Shown: positions 44,458 through 53,295, numbered from the stretch's first letter. The stretch is DNA of 64,000 bases from Allobosea sp. UNC402CLCol (GCF_000745475.1 NZ_JQJJ01000001.1:48392-112391); one strand, 5' to 3'. Notes: generated from the sequence alone by a model not told the origin. Numbers and translations are program-made.

Positions 44458-45747
44458 ATGACCCCCGCCGCCATCGGCATCGATTTCGGCACCACCAACA
44501 GCGTCGTCGCGCTGGCTGGCGCCGACGGCTCGGTCGTGACGCGTTCCTTCGCCACGAAGCAGGGCGCGGTCGATGCCTATCGCTCGGCGCTGATGTTCTG
44601 GCGCGAGGGGCGGCCGCCGCAGTCCCGCATCACCCATGTCAGCGGCCCCGACGCCCTCGACATGGCGCTCGGCATGACCAGCGAGCACCGCTTCCTGCAA
44701 TCGCTCAAGACGCATCTTTCCAGCCGCGCCTTCCAGGAGACGCGGCTCTTCGGCAAGCTCTACCAGCTTGAAGACCTGATCGGCGTCTTCCTCGGCGATC
44801 TGACGGAAGGGCTTGAGGATGCTTCGTCGCTGCCCCTGGTCTCGGGCCGCCCCGTCGTCTTCGCCGGCGAGCGGCCGGACGAGGAGCTGGCGCTCGGGCG
44901 CCTGAAAGGCTCCTACGGCAAGGCCGGCATGGATCAGGTCGATTTCGCCTATGAGCCGCTGGGCGCCGCCTATTGGTATGCGCGCGATCTGAAGACGCCG
45001 CAGACCATGCTGGTCGCCGATTTCGGCGGCGGCACCAGCGACTTCTCGGTGATGCGCTTCGAGCCCGGCGAGCGCGCGGGGCTGGAAGCCATCCCGCTCT
45101 CCCATGCCGGTGTCGGCGTCGCCGGCGACACCTTCGACTACCGGATCATCGAGCACGCCGTCTCGCCGGCGCTCGGCAAGGGCACGCAGTACCGCTCCTT
45201 CGACAAGCTGCTGCCGGTTCCGGCGCATTACCACGCCGCCTTCGCGCAATGGCACAAGCTCTCTCTGATGAAGAGCCGGGAGACCATGGCCGAACTCAAC
45301 GCGCTGATCCGCGAGGCGGTCGAGCCCGGCAAGCTCGAGGACCTGCTGACCGTGATCGAATACGACCTCGGCTACGAGCTCTATCGCGCCGTCTCGGCTG
45401 CGAAGATCGCGCTCTCGGAGCAGGATGAGACGGTGCTGCGCTTCAATCAGGTGGGCGTGACCATCGAAAGCCCGATCCGCCGGAGCGATTTCGAGCGCTG
45501 GATCGCGGAGGATGTCGGCGCGATCGAGGCGGCGCTCGACCGGGCTCTGGCCGAGGCCGGCATCGCGGCAGGGCGGATCGAGGCCGTCTTCATGACCGGC
45601 GGCACCTCGCATGTGCCGGCGGTGCGGCAGCTCTTCGACCGGCGCTTCGGCGCCGAGAAGGTCCATATCGGCGATGCCTTCCGCTCGGTCGCGAGTGGGC
45701 TCGCGCTGCTCGCTCTCGACCGGGCGCGCGCCTCGGTCGCGGCGTAA
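44458..45747 (+). CDS. Hsp70-family protein, YegD-like (429 aa)
   Basis: The start at 44458 follows AAAAGGA. The actin-like ATPase motifs are intact: AIGIDFGTTNSVVALAGADG (phosphate 1), VADFGGGTSDFSVMRF (phosphate 2) and VFMTGGTSHVPAVRQLF (adenosine). The protein ends after the nucleotide-binding domain with no DnaK substrate-binding domain, as in E. coli YegD. Its client is unknown. It is inserted between rpsA and sppA, genes that are often neighbours in alphaproteobacteria. Confidence 0.92.
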   Translation: MTPAAIGIDFGTTNSVVALAGADGSVVTRSFATKQGAVDAYRSALMFWREGRPPQSRITHVSGPDALDMALGMTSEHRFLQSLKTHLSSRAFQETRLFGKLYQLEDLIGVFLGDLTEGLEDASSLPLVSGRPVVFAGERPDEELALGRLKGSYGKAGMDQVDFAYEPLGAAYWYARDLKTPQTMLVADFGGGTSDFSVMRFEPGERAGLEAIPLSHAGVGVAGDTFDYRIIEHAVSPALGKGTQYRSFDKLLPVPAHYHAAFAQWHKLSLMKSRETMAELNALIREAVEPGKLEDLLTVIEYDLGYELYRAVSAAKIALSEQDETVLRFNQVGVTIESPIRRSDFERWIAEDVGAIEAALDRALAEAGIAAGRIEAVFMTGGTSHVPAVRQLFDRRFGAEKVHIGDAFRSVASGLALLALDRARASVAA

Positions 45748-45809
45748 CGCCTTGCCCGTCCAGCGTGACGGGGCTACATCACGGGCCCGCAGCCGACAGG
45801 AGTTTCCCG

Positions 45810-46781
45810 ATGGCGTCCGATGCCGATCTGCTTGCCGACCGCCGCAGCCTCAGGCGTAAGCTGACGCTCTGGCGCGTGCTGGCGGTGCTCGGGGTGATCG
45901 CGGCTGCGGTGATCGGCGGCCTCGCCTGGCGCGGCGACGGCGCGACCTCGCTGTCGAGCGCCCATATCGCCCGCATCTCCATCTCCGGCTTCATCTCGGG
46001 GGATCGCCGCACGCTCGACCTGATCAAGTCGGTCGGCGAGAGCAACGCTGTCTCGGGCGTCGTGCTCGACATCAACAGCCCGGGCGGCACCACCTCCGGC
46101 GCCGAGGCGCTGCACATCGCGCTGCGCGAGCTCGCGGCCAAGAAGCCGATGGTGACGGTCGTGGGCGGCCTTGCCGCCTCCGGTGGCTATATCGCCGCCA
46201 TGAGCACCGACCACATCGTCGCGCGCGAGACCTCGCTCGTCGGCTCGATCGGCGTGCTCTTCCAGTATCCCAATGTCAGCCAGCTTCTGGGCACGGTCGG
46301 CGTCAAGGTCGAGGAGATCAAGTCGAGCCCGCTGAAGGCCGCGCCGAACGGCTTCGAGCCGACCTCGCCTGAGGCTCGCGCCGCCCTGCAGAGCGTGGTC
46401 GACGACAATTATCGCTGGTTCAAGCAGATGGTGCATGACCGGCGCAGCCTCAATGATACGCAGCTCGGCACGGCCTCCGATGGACGCGTCTTTTCCGGCC
46501 GGCAGGCGCTGGGCCTGAAGCTGATCGACGAGCTCGGCGGCGAGCGCGAGGGCATCGCCTGGCTTGAGCGCGAGAAGAAGGTCGCCAAGGATCTGAAGGT
46601 GCGCGACTGGCGCCCGCGCAGCAGCTCGTCGAGCTTCGGGTTGTGGAGCCTCGCAGAGGTGGCGGCGCGTCTCGCCGGCTTCGACGGGCTGGCGGCGACG
46701 ATTGCGCGGGCGGCGGATCAGCCCGTTGGCTTGCGGCTTGACGAGCCTCTGGCGCTCTGGCAGCCTGCGGCTGAAAAGTGA
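45810..46781 (+). CDS. sppA: Signal peptide peptidase SppA, S49 family (323 aa)
   Basis: The start at 45810 follows ACAGGAG. One N-terminal membrane helix ([18 protein letters not shown]) anchors a periplasmic S49 domain. [16 protein letters not shown] is the family strand, [13 protein letters not shown] carries the nucleophile Ser, and [14 protein letters not shown] carries the general-base Lys. It is the short, single-domain form. It degrades cleaved signal peptides in the membrane. ihfB follows 28 bp later. Confidence 0.93.
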   Translation: MASDADLLADRRSLRRKLTLWRVLAVLGVIAAAVIGGLAWRGDGATSLSSAHIARISISGFISGDRRTLDLIKSVGESNAVSGVVLDINSPGGTTSGAEALHIALRELAAKKPMVTVVGGLAASGGYIAAMSTDHIVARETSLVGSIGVLFQYPNVSQLLGTVGVKVEEIKSSPLKAAPNGFEPTSPEARAALQSVVDDNYRWFKQMVHDRRSLNDTQLGTASDGRVFSGRQALGLKLIDELGGEREGIAWLEREKKVAKDLKVRDWRPRSSSSSFGLWSLAEVAARLAGFDGLAATIARAADQPVGLRLDEPLALWQPAAEK

Positions 46782-46809
46782 TGTTGATACAGATGGTTAT
46801 ATTCCAGCG

Positions 46810-47094
46810 ATGATTAAATCGGAACTCGTCCAGCGGATTGCCGACCGCAACACACATCTCTATCAGCGCGACATCGAGAACATCGTCTCGGCCATCCTGG
46901 ACGAGGTCGTGAAGGCGCTGGAGCGTGGGGACCGGGTGGAGCTGCGCGGCTTTGGCGCCTTTTCCCGCAAGGCGCGCTCGGCCCGCATCGGCCGCAACCC
47001 GCGCACCGGGGATGCCGTCGAGGTCGAGGAGAAATTCGTGCCCGTCTTCAAGACGGGCAAGGAGCTGCGCCTGCGCCTGAACGGCAAGGCGTGA
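46810..47094 (+). CDS. ihfB: Integration host factor subunit beta (94 aa)
   Basis: The start [18 protein letters not shown] at 46810 gives exact family length. The DNA-intercalating arm contains the invariant RNPRTGD, and [13 protein letters not shown] is the dimer core. With IhfA it bends DNA at specific sites for recombination and regulation. It sits directly after sppA and before lapA, a common alphaproteobacterial order. Confidence 0.97.
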   Translation: MIKSELVQRIADRNTHLYQRDIENIVSAILDEVVKALERGDRVELRGFGAFSRKARSARIGRNPRTGDAVEVEEKFVPVFKTGKELRLRLNGKA

Positions 47095-47095
47095 G

Positions 47096-47170
47096 CCCCG
47101 AGCGTCTTTGAGCGGAGCGGACGCCGGCTCGCTTGAAGACAATGCGATAAAGCAAGGCGCTAGAGGTGTT
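47096..47170. repeat. Mosaic repeat, family B copy
   Basis: GAGCGTCTTTGAGCGGAGCGGACGCCGGCTCGCTTGAAGACAATGCGATAAAGCAAGGCGCTAGAG parallels the core at 38462-38535, including the GCGA(T/C)AAA and GCTAGAG ends. It fills the ihfB-lapA gap. Confidence 0.65.
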
Positions 47171-47242
47171 CGGTGTTTCCGGGAAATGCCGGATGGCACT
47201 GGCGCCGCCGGCCGCTCCGGCGGCACCGTCACGGAGACGCTG

Positions 47243-47581
47243 ATGAAAGCCTTCTTCAAGGCGTTGGTTCTGGTGCCGGTCGCATTGCTGATCGTGCTGT
47301 TTTCGGTCGCTAACCGTGGGGCCGTGCGCGTTTCGTTCGACCCGCTCAGCCGCGATCTGCCGGCGCTCTCCTATGATGTGCCGCTCTTCGCCGTGGTGCT
47401 GGCGGCGATCTTCCTCGGCGTTCTCGTCGGGGGGCTCGCCTCCTGGCTCGCCCAGGGCAAGCACCGCAAGGCCGCGCGCCGTGGCCGCCGCGAGGTCGAG
47501 GCGCTGCGCTCCGAGACGCAGGCGCTGCGCTCGGCCGTGCCGGATTCGGCGCTGCCCGCCCTCACAGACGGACGGAACTGA
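47243..47581 (+). CDS. lapA: LapA family (DUF1049) membrane protein (112 aa)
   Basis: The start at 47243 (MKAFFKALVLVPVALLIVLF). There are two membrane helices: the first at residues 8-25 followed by SVANRGAVRVSFDPLS, the second VPLFAVVLAAIFLGVLVGGLASWL. A charged, coiled-coil-like tail (RREVEALRSETQALRS) follows. This is the layout of LapA/YciS, an inner-membrane protein linked to lipopolysaccharide assembly in enterobacteria. It follows ihfB. Confidence 0.85.
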   Translation: MKAFFKALVLVPVALLIVLFSVANRGAVRVSFDPLSRDLPALSYDVPLFAVVLAAIFLGVLVGGLASWLAQGKHRKAARRGRREVEALRSETQALRSAVPDSALPALTDGRN

Positions 47582-47795
47582 GCATCGGACCGAAAAGTGG
47601 AATCCATTTTTCGGAAAAATCCGATGCGAAAACAAAGAGCTAGATCGTCACTTTGCGTCCGATAGGACGCACGGCGATCGAGGGATCGGCCCGAAAAATC
47701 GCCTGCGGTTTTCGGGAAAAGCCGAGGCGGCAGGCCATTTCGCAAGCGAAGCGGATACCGGTTCGCGTCCAGACAAAGCGGTAAAGTAAAGAGTT
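47582..47795. repeat. REP-like palindrome (family C) and mosaic repeat (family B)
   Basis: GCATCGGA (47582-47589) and TCCGATGC (47620-47627) enclose inner arms CGAAAAGTGG and CCATTTTTCG, making a strong hairpin followed by GAAAACAAAGAGCTAGA. From about 47740, CAAGCGAAGCGGATACCGGTTCGCGTCCAGACAAAGCGGTAAA is another family B core. These fill the lapA-ornithine cyclodeaminase gap; the hairpin may also stop lapA transcription. Confidence 0.75.
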
Positions 47796-47799
47796 CTCG

Positions 47800-48756
47800 A
47801 TGCGCCTTTTCGATGTGGCCGAAATCGACGCGGCCCTGAGCTATCCCGCCCTGATCGACATTCTGGACGACGCCTTCCGCAGCGAGGTCATCGCTCCCAA
47901 GCGCGGGCAATATGCGATCGAGCGGCCCGGCGAGGACGACGCCATCCTGCTGACCATGCCGGCCTGGAGCGGTCCGGCGGCTGAAAAGCCTTATATCGGC
48001 ACGAAGATCCTCTCGGTCTTCTTCGGCAACGGCAAGCGCAACCTGCCGGGCGTCCTTGGCGCGTATCTTCTGATGGACGGCACGACGGGGCGCCCGCTCG
48101 CGGTGATGGACGGAAACCGGCTGACGCTCTGGCGCACTGCGGGAGCCTCTGCTTTGGCCTCGCGCTACATGTCGAACCCGGAGGCCAGCCATATGGTGAT
48201 GGTCGGTGCCGGCGCGCTCGCCCCCTTCATCATCAAGGCGCATCGCTCGGTGCGGCCCCTCACCGACATCGCGATCTGGGCGCGGCGGCCGGAGGCGGCC
48301 GAGGCCGTAGTCGCCGAACTCGCGAAGGACGGAATCGAGGCCCGCGCCACGACCGATCTCGAAGGCGAGGTCCGCACCGCCGATATCATCTCCTGCGCCA
48401 CCAACGCGACCGAGCCGCTGATCCATGGCGACTGGCTCAAGCGCGAGGCTCATCTCGACCTGATCGGCGGCTTCACCATGCAGATGCGCGAGGCCGATGC
48501 CGATGCGCTGCAGCGCGCCCGCGTCGTCGTCGATTCCGCCAAGGCGATCGAGGAGGGCGGCGACGTCGCCGTCGCGATCGCCGAAGGCAGCTACAGCGCC
48601 GACAAGGTCGCCGGCACCTTGGCCGATCTCTGCCATGGGCGCGTTCAGGGCAGCGTCGAGGGCGGCGGCATCACGCTGTTCAAATCGGTCGGCGTCGCGC
48701 TCGAGGATCTGGCGGCGGCGGTGGCCGTCTGGGAGCATGGCGCCGATCGGAGTTGA
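47800..48756 (+). CDS. Ornithine cyclodeaminase / mu-crystallin family protein (318 aa)
   Basis: A two-domain dehydrogenase fold: N-terminal MRLFDVAEIDAALSYPALID, the substrate-side KRGQYAIERPGEDD and IGTKILSVFFGN. The NAD motif VMVGAGALAPFIIKAH is shifted from GxGxxA to GAGALA, and HLDLIGGFTMQMREAD is the C-terminal signature. Family members include ornithine cyclodeaminase, alanine dehydrogenase and ketimine reductase; the exact substrate is not decided here. Confidence 0.9.
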   Translation: MRLFDVAEIDAALSYPALIDILDDAFRSEVIAPKRGQYAIERPGEDDAILLTMPAWSGPAAEKPYIGTKILSVFFGNGKRNLPGVLGAYLLMDGTTGRPLAVMDGNRLTLWRTAGASALASRYMSNPEASHMVMVGAGALAPFIIKAHRSVRPLTDIAIWARRPEAAEAVVAELAKDGIEARATTDLEGEVRTADIISCATNATEPLIHGDWLKREAHLDLIGGFTMQMREADADALQRARVVVDSAKAIEEGGDVAVAIAEGSYSADKVAGTLADLCHGRVQGSVEGGGITLFKSVGVALEDLAAAVAVWEHGADRS

Positions 48757-48775
48757 TCGGCGCCGTTCAAAGGCC

Positions 48776-48949
48776 TCAGACGTGGACGGGAGCGCCGCCG
48801 ATGGCGCCGAGCAGCCACAGGATCAGCACGACGACCAGAACGAGGCCGACGACGCCGCCGAGCCCGGCCGGGCCATAGCTGCGATGCCCGTAATAGCCGC
48901 CCCCGCCAAGCAGCAGGATCAGCACCAGAACGATCAGAAGCGTGGACAT
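48776..48949 (-). CDS. DUF3309-like small membrane protein (57 aa)
   Basis: The start MSTLLIVLVLILLLGGGGYY at 48949 follows AGGAAAACCTC-like sequence on the minus strand. Two hydrophobic segments flank a Gly/Tyr/His-rich turn (GYYGHRSYGPAGLGG), the pattern of DUF3309-type small proteins common in rhizobia. The function is unknown. Confidence 0.75.
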   Translation of the reverse strand: MSTLLIVLVLILLLGGGGYYGHRSYGPAGLGGVVGLVLVVVLILWLLGAIGGAPVHV

Positions 48950-49025
48950 GAGGTTTTCCTTGTCGTTTGCGCCCGACAGGCGCGTTCGACGGGGAAAACC
49001 CGGGTCATGACGCAACTGTTCCGTT

Positions 49026-50006
49026 CTATTCGGCCTTGATCCCGGCCTCCTGGATCAGGTCGCCCCATTTCTTGAGCTCGGCTTGCAGGAAGGCGGCGAG
49101 CTCGGCCGGCGTCCAGCCGCCCGGCTCGGCGGCGAGCGCGTCCATCTTGGCGCGCAGCGCGGGGTCGGCGAGGCCGGCCTTGGTATCGGCCTGGATCTTG
49201 TCGATGATCGCCTGGGGCGTCTTCGCTGGCGCGAACAGCGCGAACCAGGACGAGACGTCGAAGCCCGGCACCGTCTCGCCGATCGGCGGATATTCCGGCG
49301 CCGTCGGGGCGCGCTTGGCGGTGGTGACGCCGAGCCCGCGAATGGCGCCGCCCTTGGCCTGCGGCAGGGCCGAGGTGATGTTGTCGAAGATCAGGTCGAC
49401 GCGGCCGCCCATCAGGTCCTGGATCGCCTGGGAGGAGCCGCGATAGGGCACATGCACCATCTTCGTGCCGGTGAGCTTCTGGAACAGCTCGCCCGAGAGA
49501 TGCAGCGAGGTGCCGACGCCGGAGGAGGCATAGGTCAGCTTGCCGGGATTGGCCTTGGCATAGGCGACGAGCTCGGCGACGTTCCTGACCGGCAGGTCGT
49601 TGCGCACCACGAGCAGGTTCGGCACCAGCGCCACCATGGTGATCGGCGCGAGATCCCTGACCGGGTCGTAGTTGACCTTGGCATAGAGGTAGCGGTTCGT
49701 GGCGAGCCCGACCGAGGCGATCAGCAGCGTGTCGCCGTTCGGCTCGGCCTTGGCGACGGCCTCGATCCCGATATTGCTGCCGGCGCCGGGACGGTTCTCG
49801 ACGACGACCACATTGCCCCAGCTCTGGCTGAGCTTGTCGGCCGCGAGCCGCCCGAGCACGTCGGTCGCCCCGCCGGGCGTGAAGGGCACGACAAGCTTGA
49901 CCTGCCGCCCTTGCGGCCAGGGTTGCTGGGCAAGCCCGGCGCCGGACGCCAGCAGTGCGGCGCCGGTGCCGGCCAGCAGGGCGCGGCGGTCTATGAGCTC
50001 TGGCAT
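49026..50006 (-). CDS. Bug-family tripartite tricarboxylate-type solute-binding protein (326 aa)
   Basis: The start at 50006 follows GGAGGACCCC. The N-terminus LIDRRALLAGTGAALLASG is Tat-like. The Bug signatures are present: VKLVVPFTPGGATDVLGR, VVVENRPGAGSNIGIE and the Tyr-Arg-Gly-Ser of HVPYRGSSQAIQDLMGG. It should bind a carboxylate in the periplasm. No TctA or TctB membrane partner is encoded nearby, so it is an orphan receptor as is usual for this expanded family. Confidence 0.92.
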   Translation of the reverse strand: MPELIDRRALLAGTGAALLASGAGLAQQPWPQGRQVKLVVPFTPGGATDVLGRLAADKLSQSWGNVVVVENRPGAGSNIGIEAVAKAEPNGDTLLIASVGLATNRYLYAKVNYDPVRDLAPITMVALVPNLLVVRNDLPVRNVAELVAYAKANPGKLTYASSGVGTSLHLSGELFQKLTGTKMVHVPYRGSSQAIQDLMGGRVDLIFDNITSALPQAKGGAIRGLGVTTAKRAPTAPEYPPIGETVPGFDVSSWFALFAPAKTPQAIIDKIQADTKAGLADPALRAKMDALAAEPGGWTPAELAAFLQAELKKWGDLIQEAGIKAE

Positions 50007-50125
50007 GGGGTCCTCCGGTTGCGGCTGGCGGTTGCCCCGCCTTTTGCCACTAGGCTGCCTGCCGCATCCGCTCTTGTCCATCCGGCGGCTTGACCGCCAG
50101 GGGCAGTGCCGCTGATTCTGTGCCG

Positions 50126-51067
50126 ATGCGTCACGCCAAACGAATCGCCGCCCTCCTCACCGTCATGGCGGGCCTCGTGCCCTTCGCGGCCAGGGCCCAG
50201 TCCACCGCCGATCAGGAGGCGAAGACGCGCGCGGCCAACATCGCCGCCTGGCCGGATGCCGCCCGTTCGCTCTTCGGCCAGAAGGCGACCCCGGCGCATC
50301 TGCCGCCGCGCGCCATCGGCTCCTATGCCCGCGGTTGTCTTGCCGGTGGCGCCGCGCTGCCTCTCGACGGGCCGAGCTGGCAGGTGATGCGGCTCAACCG
50401 CAACCGCAACTGGGGGCATCCCGCCCTGATCGACTATCTCGAGAAGCTGGCCCGCGACGTGCCGCGCATCACCGGCTGGTCCGGGCTTCTGGTCGGCGAC
50501 ATGTCGCAGCCGCGCGGCGGGCCGATGCTGACCGGCCATGCCTCGCATCAGATCGGCCTCGATGCCGATATCTGGCTGACGCCGATGCCGAAGAGCAGGC
50601 TCGACGGGGAGCAGCGCGAGAACATGCCGGCGGTCAACATGGCCCGGGCCGATTGGCGTGATGTCGATCCGCGTGCCTGGACGCCGGCCCATACGCGCCT
50701 GATCAAGGCGGTGGCCTCGGAGCCGAGGGTGGAGCGCGTCTTCGTCAATCCGGCCCTGAAGGTGGCTCTTTGCCGCGAGGCGGGCGCCGACAAAAGCTGG
50801 CTCGACAAGGTCCGGCCGATCTGGGGCCACAACTACCATTTCCATATCCGGCTGGCCTGTCCGGCCGGCATGGCGAGCTGCGTGCCGCAGGAGCCGCCGA
50901 ATTTCGGCGATGGCTGTGGCGCCGAGCTCACCGGCTGGGTCGAACGCCAGCGCGAGGCGATCTTCAATCCGCCGAAGCCAAAGCCTGGCCCGAAGCCGAA
51001 ACCCAAGCCGCCGATGTCGCTCGATGCCCTGCCGCCGGAATGCCGTCAGGTTCTGGCGGCGCCCTGA
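50126..51067 (+). CDS. mepA: Penicillin-insensitive murein endopeptidase MepA (313 aa)
   Basis: The start MRHAKRIAALLTVMAGLVP at 50126; the signal peptide ends near ARAQS. The LAS-type (M74) zinc motifs are present: LTGHASHQIGLDADIWL (ligand His and Asp) and IWGHNYHFHIRLACP (His-x-His). It cleaves the D-alanyl-diaminopimelyl cross-link of peptidoglycan in the periplasm. The C-terminal tail is Pro/Lys rich (KPKPGPKPKPKPP), possibly wall-binding. Confidence 0.94.
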   Translation: MRHAKRIAALLTVMAGLVPFAARAQSTADQEAKTRAANIAAWPDAARSLFGQKATPAHLPPRAIGSYARGCLAGGAALPLDGPSWQVMRLNRNRNWGHPALIDYLEKLARDVPRITGWSGLLVGDMSQPRGGPMLTGHASHQIGLDADIWLTPMPKSRLDGEQRENMPAVNMARADWRDVDPRAWTPAHTRLIKAVASEPRVERVFVNPALKVALCREAGADKSWLDKVRPIWGHNYHFHIRLACPAGMASCVPQEPPNFGDGCGAELTGWVERQREAIFNPPKPKPGPKPKPKPPMSLDALPPECRQVLAAP

Positions 51068-51084
51068 ATTCGCGTTCCCCGAGG

Positions 51085-51195
51085 AACGACGGGTCATCCC
51101 GGACGCAGCGAAGCGAAGATCCGGGAGCCATGCCAGAATTTTTCCGGTAGGCGCTCCTGCATGGATCCCGGGTCAAGCCCGGGATGACCGCGCAT
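51085..51195. repeat. Dispersed repeat, family D copy
   Basis: GACGGGTCATCCCGGACGCAG, CGAAGATCCGGGAGCC and GGATCCCGGGTCAAGCCCGGGATGAC make nested palindromes, the same family as 44310-44440. It sits in the convergent gap between mepA and the extensin-like gene, where it can fold as a terminator from both sides. Confidence 0.75.
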
Positions 51196-51225
51196 TTCCG
51201 TGGCAACTCGACATTCTTTCCCAGG

Positions 51226-52377
51226 TCAGCGCCGCGTCGTGCGCCCTGAGCTGTAGGCGAAGGGGTCATGCTCCGGCGTGATCGGCTGCGCCTCTTCCGA
51301 GCCCTGCTGGTCGACGACGCCGGAACCTCCGCCATCGCCGAGCACGACCTCCTCCGACGGCTCGACCGCGCCGGGCAGGGTGAGTGGCCCGCGCGCCTCG
51401 CTGGGCAAAGGCTGCGGCTGGAAGCGCGCGCCGCCCTGCTGCCGGCGTGCGTCGTAGTCCTGGAGGAACCGCATCTGGGCGTCGAGGCTGTGGTCCTGGC
51501 CCTGGCCGTTATTGGCGACCGGATAGCCGCCCTGCACGGCGCCGGGCGGGCGCAGGCCATCGTTCGGGCGGCGCAGCGCCGGCCCGCCGGCATAGGCGGT
51601 GGCGGCGGGAGCGCCGTCCCGCTGGGGCGCCGGTGCGCTTTGCGCCGAGGAATAGGTCCGGGCCGGGTCCGGCGGCGGCAGGTTGTAGTTCGGCGTGTAT
51701 TTGATGATCGGCTTGCAGATGTGCCGGCCCTTGGAATGGCGGGCGAGGTCGATATGGATGTGGTCGTAATGCATCGGATCGGCGCCCGGCCCGAGGACCG
51801 TGCCGAAATAGGTGCAGGCGCCGACGAAGACCTCGCGCAGGAAGTTCTGTTCCTCCGGCGAGCCGCGCCAGCCTTCCTTGACCGTGACGACGCGGTTGTC
51901 GTTCAGCCGGAAGGAGAACACGTCGACGGCATTGCCATAGGCATGCTCCGAGGTGGCCGTCGTATAGGTGCCGTTGTTCATGGAGCGGCAGGAATAGGAA
52001 CCGGCGCGGATCTCGATCACCTGCGCGCCGAAGATGTTCATAGCGGCCGGCTGCACGACCTCGGCGAACCACTGGTCGGTCGTCGCCACGACCGGGCAGG
52101 CGAGCAGGGCCGGGCTCTTCAGGGCGACGCTGCCGTTCTGCAGGGCGGTGACCTTGAGCGGCTGCTGCATGCCGCAGACGCCCGGCCCGTCGATCGCCTT
52201 GCCGCGCAGGCTGACATAGCTCGAGAGCTGCACCTGGCCGGAGCTCATGCAGGTGGCTTCCGCCTGATCGCGCCAGGGAGCGCGCTGCGGTTTCTGGAAC
52301 TTGCCGCAGCCGGCCAGCCCGGCGGCGCCGGCCAGACCAACTGCGATGAGGGCGAGTTTTACGCGTCGCATGACCAT
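51226..52377 (-). CDS. Extensin-like C-terminal domain lipoprotein (383 aa)
   Basis: A lipobox (GLAGCGKF) predicts an acylated Cys near residue 24; the start may be ATG 52377 or 52371. The central domain has CGMQQPLKV, CPVVATTDQWF, SYSCRSMNNG, SEHAYGNAVDVFSF and MHYDHIHIDLARH. The His-x(6)-Asp and His-x-His residues are the LAS metallopeptidase pattern of extensin-like proteins. The last 130 residues are low-complexity, Pro/Gln/Arg rich. It is probably an envelope peptidoglycan-active protein, convergent with mepA. Confidence 0.87.
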   Translation of the reverse strand: MVMRRVKLALIAVGLAGAAGLAGCGKFQKPQRAPWRDQAEATCMSSGQVQLSSYVSLRGKAIDGPGVCGMQQPLKVTALQNGSVALKSPALLACPVVATTDQWFAEVVQPAAMNIFGAQVIEIRAGSYSCRSMNNGTYTTATSEHAYGNAVDVFSFRLNDNRVVTVKEGWRGSPEEQNFLREVFVGACTYFGTVLGPGADPMHYDHIHIDLARHSKGRHICKPIIKYTPNYNLPPPDPARTYSSAQSAPAPQRDGAPAATAYAGGPALRRPNDGLRPPGAVQGGYPVANNGQGQDHSLDAQMRFLQDYDARRQQGGARFQPQPLPSEARGPLTLPGAVEPSEEVVLGDGGGSGVVDQQGSEEAQPITPEHDPFAYSSGRTTRR

Positions 52378-52769
52378 TCAAATGCGAAGCGTTTGGTGAA
52401 CGGTTTCTCAACCGACTGCGCCCCGGCCGCCACAGCCGGATTAACTTTGGCGGAGTGGTGAATGCCGACTTAATCCGGCGTTTCCCGCGTTAACGGATGC
52501 CGATTGCGCTGCAGCCGGCCCGGTGCGTCGTTCAGTCCGAGGTCAATGCGGAAGAGTCCGGAGAAGAGCGCTGCAACGACTTGGGAAGCCTTTCCGGGCG
52601 CCGGTTGCGCGACTGCCGGCATCAGAAATATCCCCAAATCTATTCAAGGATTTAACGCAAGTTTAAGCATGATCTAGCCTTCGCCACCATGCCGCCACGG
52701 TGCCGCCCCCTTGCGGCCGCTGCCAGTTCTGGTAGCTTCTGCGACAGGTCAATGACACAGGAGGGTGTG
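52378..52769. other. 392 bp stretch without a supported gene
   Basis: AT-richer than its surroundings near 52620-52670 (CCCCAAATCTATTCAAGGATTTAACGC). It should hold the promoters of the extensin-like gene and of the small plus-strand ORF at 52770. No open frame with codon pattern or ribosome site was found. Confidence 0.4.
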
Positions 52770-52853
52770 ATGACTGTCACGCTGCGTCTCGACCGGTTGA
52801 TCATGGGTGCGGCCTTCGTTTTCATGATGGCAATCGTTCTGGGAGCGTTCTGA
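52770..52853 (+). CDS. Putative 27-residue membrane microprotein
   Basis: ATG 52770 lies behind a strong AGGAGGG site (52759-52765). The product has a charged start (MTVTLRLDRL) and one hydrophobic helix (IMGAAFVFMMAIVLGAF). A perfect intrinsic terminator follows 52 bp after the stop. The ribosome site, the helix and the terminator together make a small transcription unit; conservation was not tested. Confidence 0.55.
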   Translation: MTVTLRLDRLIMGAAFVFMMAIVLGAF

Positions 52854-52904
52854 CACAAGGGTCAGTCTCGAAGTCGCTAGGACCACAAGAGCCATAAACG
52901 ATGA

Positions 52905-52938
52905 CGCCGCCGGGAGATGTCCCGGCGGCGTTTCTGTT
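52905..52938 (+). terminator. Intrinsic terminator after the microprotein ORF
   Basis: A perfect 11 bp stem (CGCCGCCGGGA / TCCCGGCGGCG) with GATG loop is followed by TTTCTGTTT. Confidence 0.88.
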
Positions 52939-52995
52939 TCGCGAGATCGCTCGCTTGAAAGATCGCTCCTGCGCCGGATCGCTGGCGTGAAAGGC

Positions 52996-53295
52996 TCAGC
53001 TTTCGGGGCAGGGTGTTTCCGTCACTTGCCAGGACATCAGGTTGGTCACGCGGCTGCAGGCCGCGATGCGCGGGCCCTGCGAGGTGCGGATGCAGGAGGA
53101 CGAACCCTCCGCGATCTTGCGGCCGTTGTTCCAGCAGAAGCAGAGCGGCTCGGGTGCCTGGGCGAGGCGCGGGCCGTCGAGTGGAATGGCCGGTTCTCCC
53201 GCGGCGGCGGCTTCGGTGATCAGCAGCAGGACGGCCAGCGCCAGGAGCCAGCTCAACAGGCGATGTCGGTGAGGCCTCGGTTCATGTCCGAACAT
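52996..53295 (-). CDS. Hypothetical secreted Cys-rich protein (99 aa)
   Basis: Not recognised. Residues 1-32 form a His-rich signal region with a hydrophobic core (LLSWLLALAVLLLITEAAAA). The mature 65 residues carry five Cys (LCFCWNN, SSCIRTS, AACSRV and TPCPES), suggesting disulfides or metal binding. It is followed on the minus strand by the terminator region of the plus-strand microprotein. Confidence 0.65.
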   Translation of the reverse strand: MFGHEPRPHRHRLLSWLLALAVLLLITEAAAAGEPAIPLDGPRLAQAPEPLCFCWNNGRKIAEGSSSCIRTSQGPRIAACSRVTNLMSWQVTETPCPES

